Below the pieces are notes generated by a model. That model was not told the DNA's origin. It searched no databases and saw only the letters and a list, made by a program, of their open reading frames with translations. DNA of 64,000 nt from JALYOC01 sp036675345 (GTDB lineage: Bacteria > Myxococcota > Myxococcia > Myxococcales > Myxococcaceae): the NCBI GenBank assembly GCA_036675345.1, contig JAKFFE010000022.1, positions 124,001 through 188,000 on the forward strand. Reading direction: 5' to 3'. Both the position numbers and the translations under genes were made by a program. Below are positions 34,970 through 43,418 of the stretch, piece after piece (the stretch's first letter is position 1; each line of letters opens with the position of its first letter).

Positions 34970-36514
34970 ATGAACCAGGTCGATACCAGCGAGAAGCGGC
35001 GCGGCAACGGAGTCATCCAGTCGGGGCGGGCCGAGCTCTCCCTCGAGCCCAAGGTCCGCTACCCGGAGGGCTGGCGGGCAGGGAAGCCCGAGGAGGACCC
35101 GGACAAGGTGAAGCGCTGGGGCTTCCTCTCCGCCAAGCCCAGCGAGTTCCTGATCCGGATGCGCGGCGGCCAGGTGCTGACCGCGGCGCAGGGGGCGGCG
35201 TGCTTCAAGTTCCCCTGGGACTCGGTGGCCATCGTCCCCACCACCATCCAGCGGCTGCACTTCACCGCGGATCAGGTGACCTCGGAGAAGGTGGGGGTGC
35301 AGGTGACCGGGTTGGCGGTGTACCGGATCGCCGAGCCGCTGATCGCCTTCCGGATGCTCAACTTCTCCTACCCGGAGCGGGCCTCGGAGAAGCTGGAGCG
35401 GATGCTGGCGGAGATGTTCGTGGGCGCTGTCCGCCGGCTGGTGGCGAACCTCTCGGTGGAGCAGTGCCTGACCAAGCGCAAGGAGGGCCTGGCCACCGAG
35501 CTGATGCGGGAGATCGCCCCGGTGGTCTCCGGCAGCGGCCGCAACGAGGACCACACCCAGAAGGGCTGGGGGGTGGTGATCGACACCATCGAGATCCAAG
35601 ACGTGCGGGTGTTGTCGCAGCAGGTGTTCGCCAACATGCAGGCCCGCTACCGCCAGGAACAGGAGCGGGTGGCGCGCGAGGCGGAGCTGCACAAGGAGCG
35701 CGCCTTGCAGCAGGGGAAGGCGGAGGCGGACCGGGTGATCGCCCTGGCCCGGGTGGCCAGCGAGACCGAGATCCGCGAACAGCAGCGCAACGCGGATGAG
35801 CATGGGCGGGTGGCGCAGATCGCCACCGAGAAGCGGGTGAGCGAGGCCAAGACCGCCCAGGAGCGCGCGCTGGAGCAGTCCAAGGTGGAGAGCGCCCGGG
35901 CGCTGGCGCTGGAGCGGCTGGAGGCAGAGCTGGAGGTCAAGCGCCGGCGCCAGGAGGCGGAGGAGAAGGCGCAGCTGGAGGCGCTGGCGGCGGAGGGCCG
36001 CAAGGAGGAGGCTCGGCTGGCCCACGAGCGGGCGATGGCGGCGGCCCGGCTGCAGGCGGAGGTGGAGAAGTTGCGGCTGGAGGCGGAGGCGGAGGCGGCC
36101 AAGTTCGAGGCCCGGCTCCAAGGCGTCCAGCAGGAGGTGCACATCGTCCAGGCCCAGGCGGCGCTGGCCGAGTCCCGGCGCAACCTCACCGAGGTGGAGC
36201 TGGCGATCGGGGAGTTGGAGGAGCGTCGCCAGCGGTCGGGGCAGGAGCTGGAGCTGTCGCTCAAGCGGGCCCTGCGGGAGATCGAGAACACGGTCTCGCC
36301 GGAGGTGATCCAGCTGCAGGTGGCGCAGCAGCTGCCGCAGATCGCCGCCGCCTTCCAGCAGAACATGGGCGAGGTCCACGTCACCTCAGTGGATGGGGCC
36401 AACCCGTTTGGCTACATCGCCGCCGCGGTGGAGGGGGTGATGGGGCTGGCCCGGTCCGCCGGGCTCAAGGTTCCCCGCCCGGTGGACGAGTCACTGGTGC
36501 CGGCCCGGGAGTAG
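34970..36514 (+). CDS. SPFH/band-7 protein with long coiled coil, no membrane anchor
   Basis: 514 residues. There is no N-terminal hydrophobic hairpin or transmembrane segment. Residues ~60-250 form the SPFH/band-7 core (for example VQVTGLAVYRIAEPLIAFRML and ELMREIAPVV... GVVIDTIEIQDVRVLS). Residues ~250-430 are a continuous Glu/Ala/Arg-rich coiled coil. The C-terminus is globular. The layout resembles flotillin-like scaffolds but looks soluble. GGAGGA precedes the ATG. Neighbouring genes give no clear partner. Confidence 0.85.
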   Translation: MNQVDTSEKRRGNGVIQSGRAELSLEPKVRYPEGWRAGKPEEDPDKVKRWGFLSAKPSEFLIRMRGGQVLTAAQGAACFKFPWDSVAIVPTTIQRLHFTADQVTSEKVGVQVTGLAVYRIAEPLIAFRMLNFSYPERASEKLERMLAEMFVGAVRRLVANLSVEQCLTKRKEGLATELMREIAPVVSGSGRNEDHTQKGWGVVIDTIEIQDVRVLSQQVFANMQARYRQEQERVAREAELHKERALQQGKAEADRVIALARVASETEIREQQRNADEHGRVAQIATEKRVSEAKTAQERALEQSKVESARALALERLEAELEVKRRRQEAEEKAQLEALAAEGRKEEARLAHERAMAAARLQAEVEKLRLEAEAEAAKFEARLQGVQQEVHIVQAQAALAESRRNLTEVELAIGELEERRQRSGQELELSLKRALREIENTVSPEVIQLQVAQQLPQIAAAFQQNMGEVHVTSVDGANPFGYIAAAVEGVMGLARSAGLKVPRPVDESLVPARE

Positions 36515-36620
36515 GCGAGGGGGCTGGCCGGTTGTGGGGCGCGTCCGGGCGGGGGCCTGCCCGGGCGCGCATCCATCAAGGTTGCGGCGTATAAGCTCGG
36601 GGCTTAGTCGAAGGGACCGA

Positions 36621-38033
36621 ATGAACCGCAACAAGCTCCTGCTCTTCGCGCTGGTCGCCGGCGCCGTCCTGTTCCTGGTGCCCTGGGTCCTGCCCGTGGG
36701 CCCCGACACCCAGCTGGACGCGGCCCGGTTCCTGGATGGCGGCCAGTTCCTCACCGGGGCGCTGGTGGTGTGGCTGGGCGGGCTTTTGACCGCGATGACC
36801 CCCTGCGTGTACCCGCTGATCCCGATCACCGTCAGCGTGTTCGGCGCCCGCAAGGACACCTCCCGCGGCAAGGCGGTGATCCTGACCAGCGCCTACATCG
36901 TGGGGATGGGGCTGGTCTTCGCCGGCCTGGGGATCCTGGCCGCCAAGACCGGTCAGGCCTTCGGGTCGATGCTGGGCAATCCGTATGTGGTGGGCGGGCT
37001 GGCGGTGTTCCTGCTGGTGCTGGCCTCCTCCATGTTCGGCGCCTTCGAGCTGGCCCTCCCCTCCGGGCTGGCCTCCCGGCTGTCCACCGTGGGCGGGACC
37101 GGGATCGCCGGGGCGCTGCTGATGGGGGCGGTGTCCGGCTTTTTGGCCGCGCCCTGCACCGGCCCGGTGCTGACCGGGCTGCTGGCGTTCGTGGCCAAGA
37201 CCCAGAGCACGGTGCTGGGCGGTTCGCTGCTGTTCATCTACGCGCTGGGGATCGGGGTGCCCTTCTTCCTGATCGGGGTGTTCGCGATCAAGCTGCCCAA
37301 GGGCGGGGTGTGGATGGAGTGGGTCAAGAGCGTGCTGGGGATCACCCTGGTCGCGCTGGCCGCCACCTACATCCGGGACGCGGTGCCGGCGCTGCGCGAG
37401 GCCTCTTCGGCGATGGCCGCCTACCTGGGGTCCATCCCCGGCGCGGCGATCGCCGGGGTGGTGACCGCGGTGGGCGTGTTGCTGGGCGCCATCCACCTCT
37501 CCTTCAAGGCCCGGCTGGGCGAGGTGGTCCTCAAGACCGTGGGAGTGACGCTGGTGGTGGTGGCGATCCTGGTGCGGATCGCCGCCCTCAACGAGCACAC
37601 CCAGGGAAAGCTGTGGGTGGACCTGGGCTGGGCCGAGGCGCCGGAGCACAAGGCGCTGGTCTGGCACCACAAGTTCCCCTCCGAGCAGGTCACCGCGGTG
37701 ACCCACTTCGAGGAGCTGCTCAACCAGGCCCGCGCGGACGGCAAGCCGGTGATGATCGACTTCTACGCCGACTGGTGCGCCGCCTGTAAGGAACTGGACC
37801 GCGAGACCTACGTGGCCCCCACCGTGGTCACCGAGTCCGACCGCTTCGTGAACATCAAGGTGGACGGGACCAACGAAGAGGACGCGATCATGGAGCTCTA
37901 CGATCGCTTCGGGGTCCAGGGGCTGCCCACGGTGGCCTTCATCTCCTCCGAAGGACAGATCCTCAAGGACCCGCGGGTGACCGGCTTTCTCAAGCCGGAC
38001 AAGTTCCTGGGCGAGCTGCAGAAGGTCCGCTGA
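36621..38033 (+). CDS. DsbD-like thiol:disulfide reductase (beta and gamma domains only)
   Basis: 470 residues. The membrane domain has eight hydrophobic segments with the paired redox cysteines in AMTPCVYPL and AAPCTGPV. This is followed by a C-terminal periplasmic thioredoxin domain with the active site DWCAACK and cis-Pro in GLPTV. It moves electrons from cytoplasmic thioredoxin to the periplasm for cytochrome c maturation or disulfide isomerisation. The N-terminal alpha domain of classical DsbD is absent, so the final acceptor must be a separate protein. AAGGGA lies shortly before the ATG. Confidence 0.92.
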   Translation: MNRNKLLLFALVAGAVLFLVPWVLPVGPDTQLDAARFLDGGQFLTGALVVWLGGLLTAMTPCVYPLIPITVSVFGARKDTSRGKAVILTSAYIVGMGLVFAGLGILAAKTGQAFGSMLGNPYVVGGLAVFLLVLASSMFGAFELALPSGLASRLSTVGGTGIAGALLMGAVSGFLAAPCTGPVLTGLLAFVAKTQSTVLGGSLLFIYALGIGVPFFLIGVFAIKLPKGGVWMEWVKSVLGITLVALAATYIRDAVPALREASSAMAAYLGSIPGAAIAGVVTAVGVLLGAIHLSFKARLGEVVLKTVGVTLVVVAILVRIAALNEHTQGKLWVDLGWAEAPEHKALVWHHKFPSEQVTAVTHFEELLNQARADGKPVMIDFYADWCAACKELDRETYVAPTVVTESDRFVNIKVDGTNEEDAIMELYDRFGVQGLPTVAFISSEGQILKDPRVTGFLKPDKFLGELQKVR

Positions 38034-38049
38034 CGGCCTTCCGCGGCAC

Positions 38050-38204
38050 TCAGGAACTCCTGACCCGATCAAGCCAATAGCCGGGTCGCCTTCGCTCGTG
38101 GGCATAGGCGATGACGACGACGGTTCCCTCGTGCTCGATGAAGACGATCCAGAGGGGAAACGGGGTCAGGGCACCCTTCGCGCTTCAACGACCCGACGGC
38201 TCAC
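38050..38204 (-). pseudogene. Remnant of a RelE/ParE-family toxin
   Basis: GTG 38204 overlaps the antitoxin stop in GTGA and begins MSRRVVEAR, a plausible toxin N-terminus. It stops after 12 codons. In another frame the C-terminal end of a ParE/RelE toxin is readable to the stop at 38050: FPLWIVFIEHEGTVVVIAYA then HERRRPGYW. The middle (about 50 residues) is missing. The gene is therefore internally deleted and frameshifted, and should be non-functional. Confidence 0.7.
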
Positions 38205-38415
38205 TTTGCGCGGAGCAGGGTGGCGATCCGAGCGTGGACTTCCTGGGAGGAGTTACCTTCCGGACACGCCGATCAATCTCCGCAGCCCATGCCGCTTCTG
38301 CCTCGGGCTCCGCCCCGCCATCGACGCTGGCGATCAGTTCAGCTGCCAGGCGCGCACGGTCGGGGGTCGGCAGCTTGAGAGCCTCCCCCAACAGCTTCTC
38401 CGTCTGGTCAGCCAT
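38185..38415 (-). pseudogene. Addiction-module antitoxin (TIGR02574-like), frameshifted near its end
   Basis: The first ~54 codons (ADQTEKLLGEALKLPTPDRA, LAAELIASVD, AWAAEIDRRVRKV) match the short helical antitoxins paired with RelE/ParE toxins. After RKV the expected NSSQEVHARIATLLRAK is present one frame away, ending at a TGA at 38201-38203. A single base appears lost near 38254-38256. Read as is, the frame runs on to 38185. The DNA-binding part is encoded, so partial autoregulation is possible, but the cognate toxin is broken. Confidence 0.7.
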
Positions 38416-38576
38416 TCGAGCCTCCGATCACTGAAGGCGACTGTAGTAACTGGGGTCTTGGAGGGCCATGCGGGAGCGGCCTGGGCAGATTGAGTCCCGG
38501 GGAGGGAACGTTGGCGCCTGCCCAGTTGGCTGCTGGACGCCCTGCGGCAATTTCCCAGCAAGGCGCTATCACCGGT

Positions 38577-39326
38577 TCACGCCGCGGCGGTGAGGATGAT
38601 CGGCTCGCCGCGGGTGACGATGATGCTGTGCTCGAACTGCGCGCCCAGGGTCTTGTCCGGGGTGCGGAGGGTCCAGCCATCCGCGTCTTCGACCACGAAG
38701 CGCGCGTTCATGGTCAGGAACGGCTCGATGGCGATCACCAGCCCCTCGGTGAGGATCGTCTGCTCGTCCCGCTCGTAGGTGTTGGAGACGCTGGGCGCCT
38801 CGTGAATGAACCGCCCCACCCCGTGGCCGCAGATGTTCCGGATCACCTTGAAGCCATGGCGCTTGGCCCGGGCCTCGACCACCCGGCCGATCTCCCGCAG
38901 TGGCTTTCCGGCCCTGGCCTGCGCCAACGCATCCCTCAGCGCCGCCCGGGTGGCCTCCAGCAAGGCCTCGGTCCGCGCCGGCACCGCGCCCACCGCGAAG
39001 GTGGCGCCGGTGTCCGCCCAGTAGCCGTTGAGCTCGGCCGACACGTCGACGTTGACCAGATCTCCTTCGCGCAGGACGACATCCTTGGACGGCACCCCGT
39101 GCGCCAGCGCGTCGTTCACGCTGATGCAGGTCCAGCCCGGGAACTTGTAGGCCAGCTGCGGCGCGGACCGGGCGCCGTGCTTGATCAACACCTCGCGGCC
39201 GACCTCATCCAGCTCCGCGGTGGTCATCCCCACCACGATGGCCCGGCCCATCGCGTCGCGGGCCTCCGCCACCACCGAACCAATCTTCTTCAGCGCTTCG
39301 ACATCCTGGGGGCCTTCGATCGACAT
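38577..39326 (-). CDS. map: Methionine aminopeptidase, type I
   Basis: Removes N-terminal Met from nascent proteins. 249 residues, the normal size. Metal ligands are visible: two Asp in VDVSAELNGYWADTGATF, His in CGHGVGRFIHE, Glu in AIEPFLT, and Glu in FEHSIIVT. There is no N-terminal zinc-finger extension. A 161-base gap between this gene and the antitoxin remnant holds nothing recognisable. Confidence 0.95.
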   Translation of the reverse strand: MSIEGPQDVEALKKIGSVVAEARDAMGRAIVVGMTTAELDEVGREVLIKHGARSAPQLAYKFPGWTCISVNDALAHGVPSKDVVLREGDLVNVDVSAELNGYWADTGATFAVGAVPARTEALLEATRAALRDALAQARAGKPLREIGRVVEARAKRHGFKVIRNICGHGVGRFIHEAPSVSNTYERDEQTILTEGLVIAIEPFLTMNARFVVEDADGWTLRTPDKTLGAQFEHSIIVTRGEPIILTAAA

Positions 39327-39414
39327 GGACGGAGGTTACCGCAGGAAGGGGAGGGGCCGCGCGATCGGCTCTCAGCGTCGATCAGGTCGCCTGCCGTCCC
39401 CCGCCGACAGCGGG

Positions 39415-40950
39415 TCAGGCGTGTCGGCTCTCGGGGAGAGGGCTACTGGCTCTCGGCAGGGACATCGGCCGACTCGCCCCTGCCTGCCTGGCGATCAACG
39501 AGGTCGTTACCTGAAGCCAGCGGCGAACCTGGGTCAGCACCAGGAACTCGTCGTGGACGTGGCGCTGGCCGCTCTGGCCCCACCGCAGCCGCTGCATCGG
39601 GTCCTGCAGCATCTGGTACAGGGTGCCGGCCACGGTCTGGGTGTCGTTGGGATCCGGGATCAGCCTTCCATCCAGTCCGTCGCGGATCTGCTGGCGCAGG
39701 CCCCAGGCCTGGGAGCCCAGCACCGGGATCCCCTTCCACATCGCCTCGGTGGCGGTCAGTCCGAAGCCCTCCCGCAGCGAGTTCTGCACCACCACCGTGG
39801 AACAGCGCTGCAGGCCGTTGACCATCAGGGCGTTGTGCTTCACCGACACCATCGGCAGGAGCAGGATCGCCACGTCCTCCTGGAGCCCGGGCGGCAACCG
39901 GGCGTAGGCCGCCGCCAGCTCCTGCAGCACCTCCTTGGCCTCCGGGTCATCCGCGATCGAGGCCGGGTCCGGACCGGCCAGCACCAGTCGGAGGATCTGC
40001 AGCCGACGCCGGTGGCGGGGATCGATCCCCGGTCGGTCCACATCCTGTTTGAGCACCGCGAAGGCCCGCAGCAGCGGCAAGAAGCCCTTGAGCCGATCCC
40101 AGCGGGAGACCTGGGTGACGATCGGGCGGTACATCAGCCCGATCTCCTCGTGGTCCAGCGCCCCGCGGAAGCGTCCATCCGGCTGCAGCCGCAGCGCGCG
40201 ATCTTCGAAGGGCGGGGTGACCACCGGATGGTAGGGGGCCACCAGTCCCGCGTTGCTGAGCACGCCCACCAGCTTGTGGGGCGGCAGGTCCCGGTTCTTG
40301 TGGCTCATCGGATCCAGCCCGGGGCGGATGATCGAGCTTCTGCCCGCCAGGAAGTCGCGGATGTATTCGGTGGCGGAGAACACCGCGTGGTCGAACTGCT
40401 GCCCGTAGGGGCGAAGGAAGTTCCAGGCGGCGGTGGTCTGCGTGGTCTCCTCGTTGAGGCCGATGTGGCTGCGGAACAGGGTGGACAGCCCCAGACTCCG
40501 CTTCAGGCTGGCCCCCACTCCCATTGGCTGGGGATCGTGCACCACCAGCAGGTCCTGGGGCGCCAGCAGTGGTCGCAGGGCCCGGGCGCACTCCTCGCTG
40601 GTGAGGTCGTAGAGGGCGCGGTCCGCTGCGGTGAGCTCCGGGTTGCCCTCTCCGTGGATCAGGTTGTGCAACCGCTTGGTGAGGGCGAAGAACTCCGGAC
40701 GGGAGGGGCGCATCACCACCCACTCCACCGAGGCCCCCACCTCCTGCAGCAGCGAGACCAGGCGGGGCATCATCTCCGCCACCCCGCCGCCCACCGAGGT
40801 GGAGCTGAGCATCCAGATCTTCCGGTCCCCCAGCTCCGGCACCAGGCATCTGGCCTCGGCGCGCAGCGACTGCACCGCGCCGGCCAGGTGGACCAGCGCC
40901 CCGTAGTCACCGAGGCCCAGGTGGGCCTCCACCGGGATCCGTTCGATCAC
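39415..40950 (-). CDS. TreT-like trehalose synthase (GT4 glycosyltransferase)
   Basis: 511 residues. The N-terminal region IWMLSSTSVGGGVAEMMPRLVSLLQEVG followed by VEWVV and FFALTKRLHNLIHG matches trehalose glycosyltransferring synthases. These make trehalose from an NDP-glucose and glucose. The C-terminal GT-B donor site has LREGFGLTATEAMWKGIPVLGS, with the E-x7-E pattern. GTG start is 2 bases after the stop of a small Cys-rich gene, so both are co-transcribed. Trehalose phosphorylase is a related alternative. Confidence 0.85.
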   Translation of the reverse strand: MIERIPVEAHLGLGDYGALVHLAGAVQSLRAEARCLVPELGDRKIWMLSSTSVGGGVAEMMPRLVSLLQEVGASVEWVVMRPSRPEFFALTKRLHNLIHGEGNPELTAADRALYDLTSEECARALRPLLAPQDLLVVHDPQPMGVGASLKRSLGLSTLFRSHIGLNEETTQTTAAWNFLRPYGQQFDHAVFSATEYIRDFLAGRSSIIRPGLDPMSHKNRDLPPHKLVGVLSNAGLVAPYHPVVTPPFEDRALRLQPDGRFRGALDHEEIGLMYRPIVTQVSRWDRLKGFLPLLRAFAVLKQDVDRPGIDPRHRRRLQILRLVLAGPDPASIADDPEAKEVLQELAAAYARLPPGLQEDVAILLLPMVSVKHNALMVNGLQRCSTVVVQNSLREGFGLTATEAMWKGIPVLGSQAWGLRQQIRDGLDGRLIPDPNDTQTVAGTLYQMLQDPMQRLRWGQSGQRHVHDEFLVLTQVRRWLQVTTSLIARQAGASRPMSLPRASSPLPESRHA

Positions 40951-40952
40951 CG

Positions 40953-41195
40953 CTAGACCCGATCCCGCAGCTCCCGGATTCCCTCCTGCCGGGAGCAGTT
41001 CGCACAGCAGAAGATCCGCCCCTCCTTCTCCAGCCCGTGGCCCAGGATCCGGCACTTGCAGTGGCCGCAACGTGGGGCCAGCGCTTCGATCGCGCACTCG
41101 AAGCTGTCGAAGGTGTGGCTCTTGCCTCCCAGGGTGATCAGGAAGGCCTTGTCGTAGTCGTTCCCGCACTGCTCGCACTTGGTGGCCATGGCCAT
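40953..41195 (-). CDS. Small Cys-rich zinc-ribbon protein (prokaryotic-metallothionein-like)
   Basis: 80 residues. ATG 41195 follows GGAGGAA. Three cysteine clusters are present: CEQC near the N-terminus, SFEC in the centre, and CGHCKC then FCCANC near the C-terminus. Conserved His residues lie in SHTFDSFEC and GHGLE. This looks like a structural zinc-binding protein; similar proteins are often labelled prokaryotic metallothionein. The tight linkage to the trehalose synthase gene may point to a stress-response role, which is inference. Confidence 0.75.
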   Translation of the reverse strand: MAMATKCEQCGNDYDKAFLITLGGKSHTFDSFECAIEALAPRCGHCKCRILGHGLEKEGRIFCCANCSRQEGIRELRDRV

Positions 41196-41325
41196 GACGC
41201 TTCCTCCGCGCAGGGGCCACCTTCTGCTTGGCGGCCGGATACCGTTCAAGCTGGGGACGTGGGGAGCCCCGGGCATCGGCCGCGGGGTCGGCCGCCTCCC
41301 GGGGAGGCGGAACGGGAGGCGCTGG

Positions 41326-42558
41326 CTACGATCCCACGAACAGCGACGAGAGCAGGATCCACAGGGTGACGATCACCAGCACCGCCGACCCTGCCGCCAG
41401 CACGGTCTCCAGCGGATGGTTCCGGGGGAACTGCCGGGCGGTGTCGAGGGCCTGCCGCCGCAGCGCGGGATCGCCCATCGCCGAGAGCCACTCTCGGACC
41501 GCCTCCAGCCGGGCCAGATGCTGCGGCCGCCCCGTCAGCTCTCCCGGGGGCGCCGGGCTTCGCTGCCGCGCGGGTGCCGCGGACTGGGCGGTGGGGGGAG
41601 TGGACGGCTTGCGCACCGGGGCCGGTCTCATCCCGCTGCGTCCCGTCGTGGTTCCGGAGGGCTCCGGCGCCGGGTCGGTCAACTGGGCCACCAGCGACGA
41701 GAGTTCGTACGTCCCCACCACCTCGTTGGAGGCGCGGAGGAAGTTCTCCAGCTCCAGCCCCAGGGCCCGGCAGCTGGGGTAGCGCCGCGTGGGATCCTTG
41801 GCCAGCGCCTTGTCCAGGATGCGGGAGAGCGCTTCGGGGATCTCCGGCCGGCGGCTGCGGATGTCCACGTGGGGCTCCTTGGCCACCGCGTTGAGCAGGG
41901 CCACATCCCCCTCCACGTCAAACAGCCGGTTCCCGGCCAGCGCCTCGTAGAGGGTGGCCGCCGCCGAGTACACGTCCGCGCGGCGATCCAGGGGCTTGCC
42001 CCGCAGCTGCTCGGGGGCCATGTACGCGAACTTCCCCTTCAGGGTCCCGGCCTGGGTGTGCTGGGAGGTGCTGGCGGCCTTGGCCACCCCGAAGTCGGTG
42101 ACCTTCACCGCCCCGGTGCGGGAGAGCAGGATGTTGTCCGGGCTGACGTCGCGGTGGACGATGTTCAGCGCGTGCGCGTAGTCCAGCCCCTCGCAGGCCA
42201 GGCTGATGATCTTCACCGCGTGGGCGATCGGCAGCCGGCCGCGGGCCGCCCGCCACAGGGTGCCCAGGTCCGGGCCGTCCACGTACTCCATCGCCAGGTA
42301 GTAGGCGTCATCCGCCTCGCCGAAGTCGAAGATCTGCACCACCCCGGGGTGGTTCAGCCCCGCGGCCAGCCGGGCCTCGGCCAGGAACATCTCCACGAAC
42401 TTTGGATCCTCGGCCAGGTGGGGAAGGATCCGCTTCACCACCAGCGTCTTCTGGAATCCGGCGGGGCCGGCCGCGCGGGCCAGATACACCTCCGCCATTC
42501 CACCGGAGGCCAGCTTCCGGACCAGCTCGTACTTACCGATCTGCAGCGGCGCCGCCAT
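41326..42558 (-). CDS. Membrane-anchored Ser/Thr protein kinase
   Basis: 410 residues. Kinase domain 9-275: Gly-rich loop LASGGMAEVYLA, Lys in TLVVKRI, catalytic loop HRDVSPDN (Ser in place of the usual Lys-Pro context, common in myxobacterial kinases), DFG, and APE in MAPEQL. A Pro/Thr-rich linker and a C-terminal helical segment end in one transmembrane helix (LAAGSAVLVIVTLWILLSSLF) with only a few residues outside. There is no extracytoplasmic sensor domain, so the signal is probably cytoplasmic or in the membrane. Confidence 0.94.
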   Translation of the reverse strand: MAAPLQIGKYELVRKLASGGMAEVYLARAAGPAGFQKTLVVKRILPHLAEDPKFVEMFLAEARLAAGLNHPGVVQIFDFGEADDAYYLAMEYVDGPDLGTLWRAARGRLPIAHAVKIISLACEGLDYAHALNIVHRDVSPDNILLSRTGAVKVTDFGVAKAASTSQHTQAGTLKGKFAYMAPEQLRGKPLDRRADVYSAAATLYEALAGNRLFDVEGDVALLNAVAKEPHVDIRSRRPEIPEALSRILDKALAKDPTRRYPSCRALGLELENFLRASNEVVGTYELSSLVAQLTDPAPEPSGTTTGRSGMRPAPVRKPSTPPTAQSAAPARQRSPAPPGELTGRPQHLARLEAVREWLSAMGDPALRRQALDTARQFPRNHPLETVLAAGSAVLVIVTLWILLSSLFVGS

Positions 42559-42584
42559 GGACTCGTCTGGCAGCTTAGCCGGTC

Positions 42585-43259
42585 TCAGAACAGCCGGTAG
42601 CCCAACCCGAGCCGGACCTCGAAGCCGAAGCGGGGGAGGGGACTGGACGAGGGAGGGAACAGCAGGTCCAGGCCCACCCGACCCATCACCATCCCCGTGA
42701 AGTCCTCGCCCAGATACAGCTCCAGCCCGCCTCCCAGCAGCGGGTTGAGCCGGCCGCCGGCGCCGGCGGGCACCAGCCCCACATCGAACGGCACCTCGAA
42801 AAGCGCGATCGCCCGCAGGGTCTCCGCCAGCTCATAGGACGCCGCGGCGCCCACCAGGGGACGGATCCCCAGATAGGGGAAGTTGGCGCCATCCAGGTAG
42901 CGGGCGCCGCTGTTGGCCACCGCCCCCAACCCCACGTAGGGCGCCACCGAGAAGTCGTCCCCGTCGTAGACCCGGACCTTGACCAGCGCCTCCACCCCGA
43001 AGCCCACCTGCGGATAGTGGAAGCGGCCCCGGGCCTCGACCTCGATCAGCCCGAACCCCTGGCGGAACCCCACCCCGACCTCCGGGAAGCCCAGGTAGCC
43101 GTAGAAGGCGACCGCCCCTGCCGGAAGGATCGCGGGGGCGACGGCGCCGCCCAGGGTGAGCTGACGGTCGGACAGCGCGTCCTCCTGCGCCTGCGCCGGG
43201 GAGGCCAGGGCGGCGAGGATGACGCAAAGCGGCACGAGGAGTGGGCTCGGTGCGTTCAC
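42585..43259 (-). CDS. Predicted outer-membrane beta-barrel protein
   Basis: 224 residues. GTG 43259 gives a signal peptide (PLLVPLCVILAALASPAQAQ). The mature part has about eight to ten amphipathic Gly/Val/aromatic strands and ends in GLGYRLF, with the terminal Phe typical of outer-membrane barrels. No family is recognised. A much longer open frame upstream of this start is the shadow of the next two plus-strand genes and is rejected. Confidence 0.72.
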   Translation of the reverse strand: MNAPSPLLVPLCVILAALASPAQAQEDALSDRQLTLGGAVAPAILPAGAVAFYGYLGFPEVGVGFRQGFGLIEVEARGRFHYPQVGFGVEALVKVRVYDGDDFSVAPYVGLGAVANSGARYLDGANFPYLGIRPLVGAAASYELAETLRAIALFEVPFDVGLVPAGAGGRLNPLLGGGLELYLGEDFTGMVMGRVGLDLLFPPSSSPLPRFGFEVRLGLGYRLF

Positions 43260-43418
43260 GGCGGCGGACCCTACAGCGGCCCTCGCATCGCCGCCTCTTC
43301 TCGAATCCGGACCTGTAAAATCAAATGGTTGCGGGAAGCGTCCGCTGCCCCCCTCCCTCGACGGGCGGCCGAAAATGAAGTATGAGGCGCGCGCTGCTTT
43401 CCCTACCTGGAGCCGACC

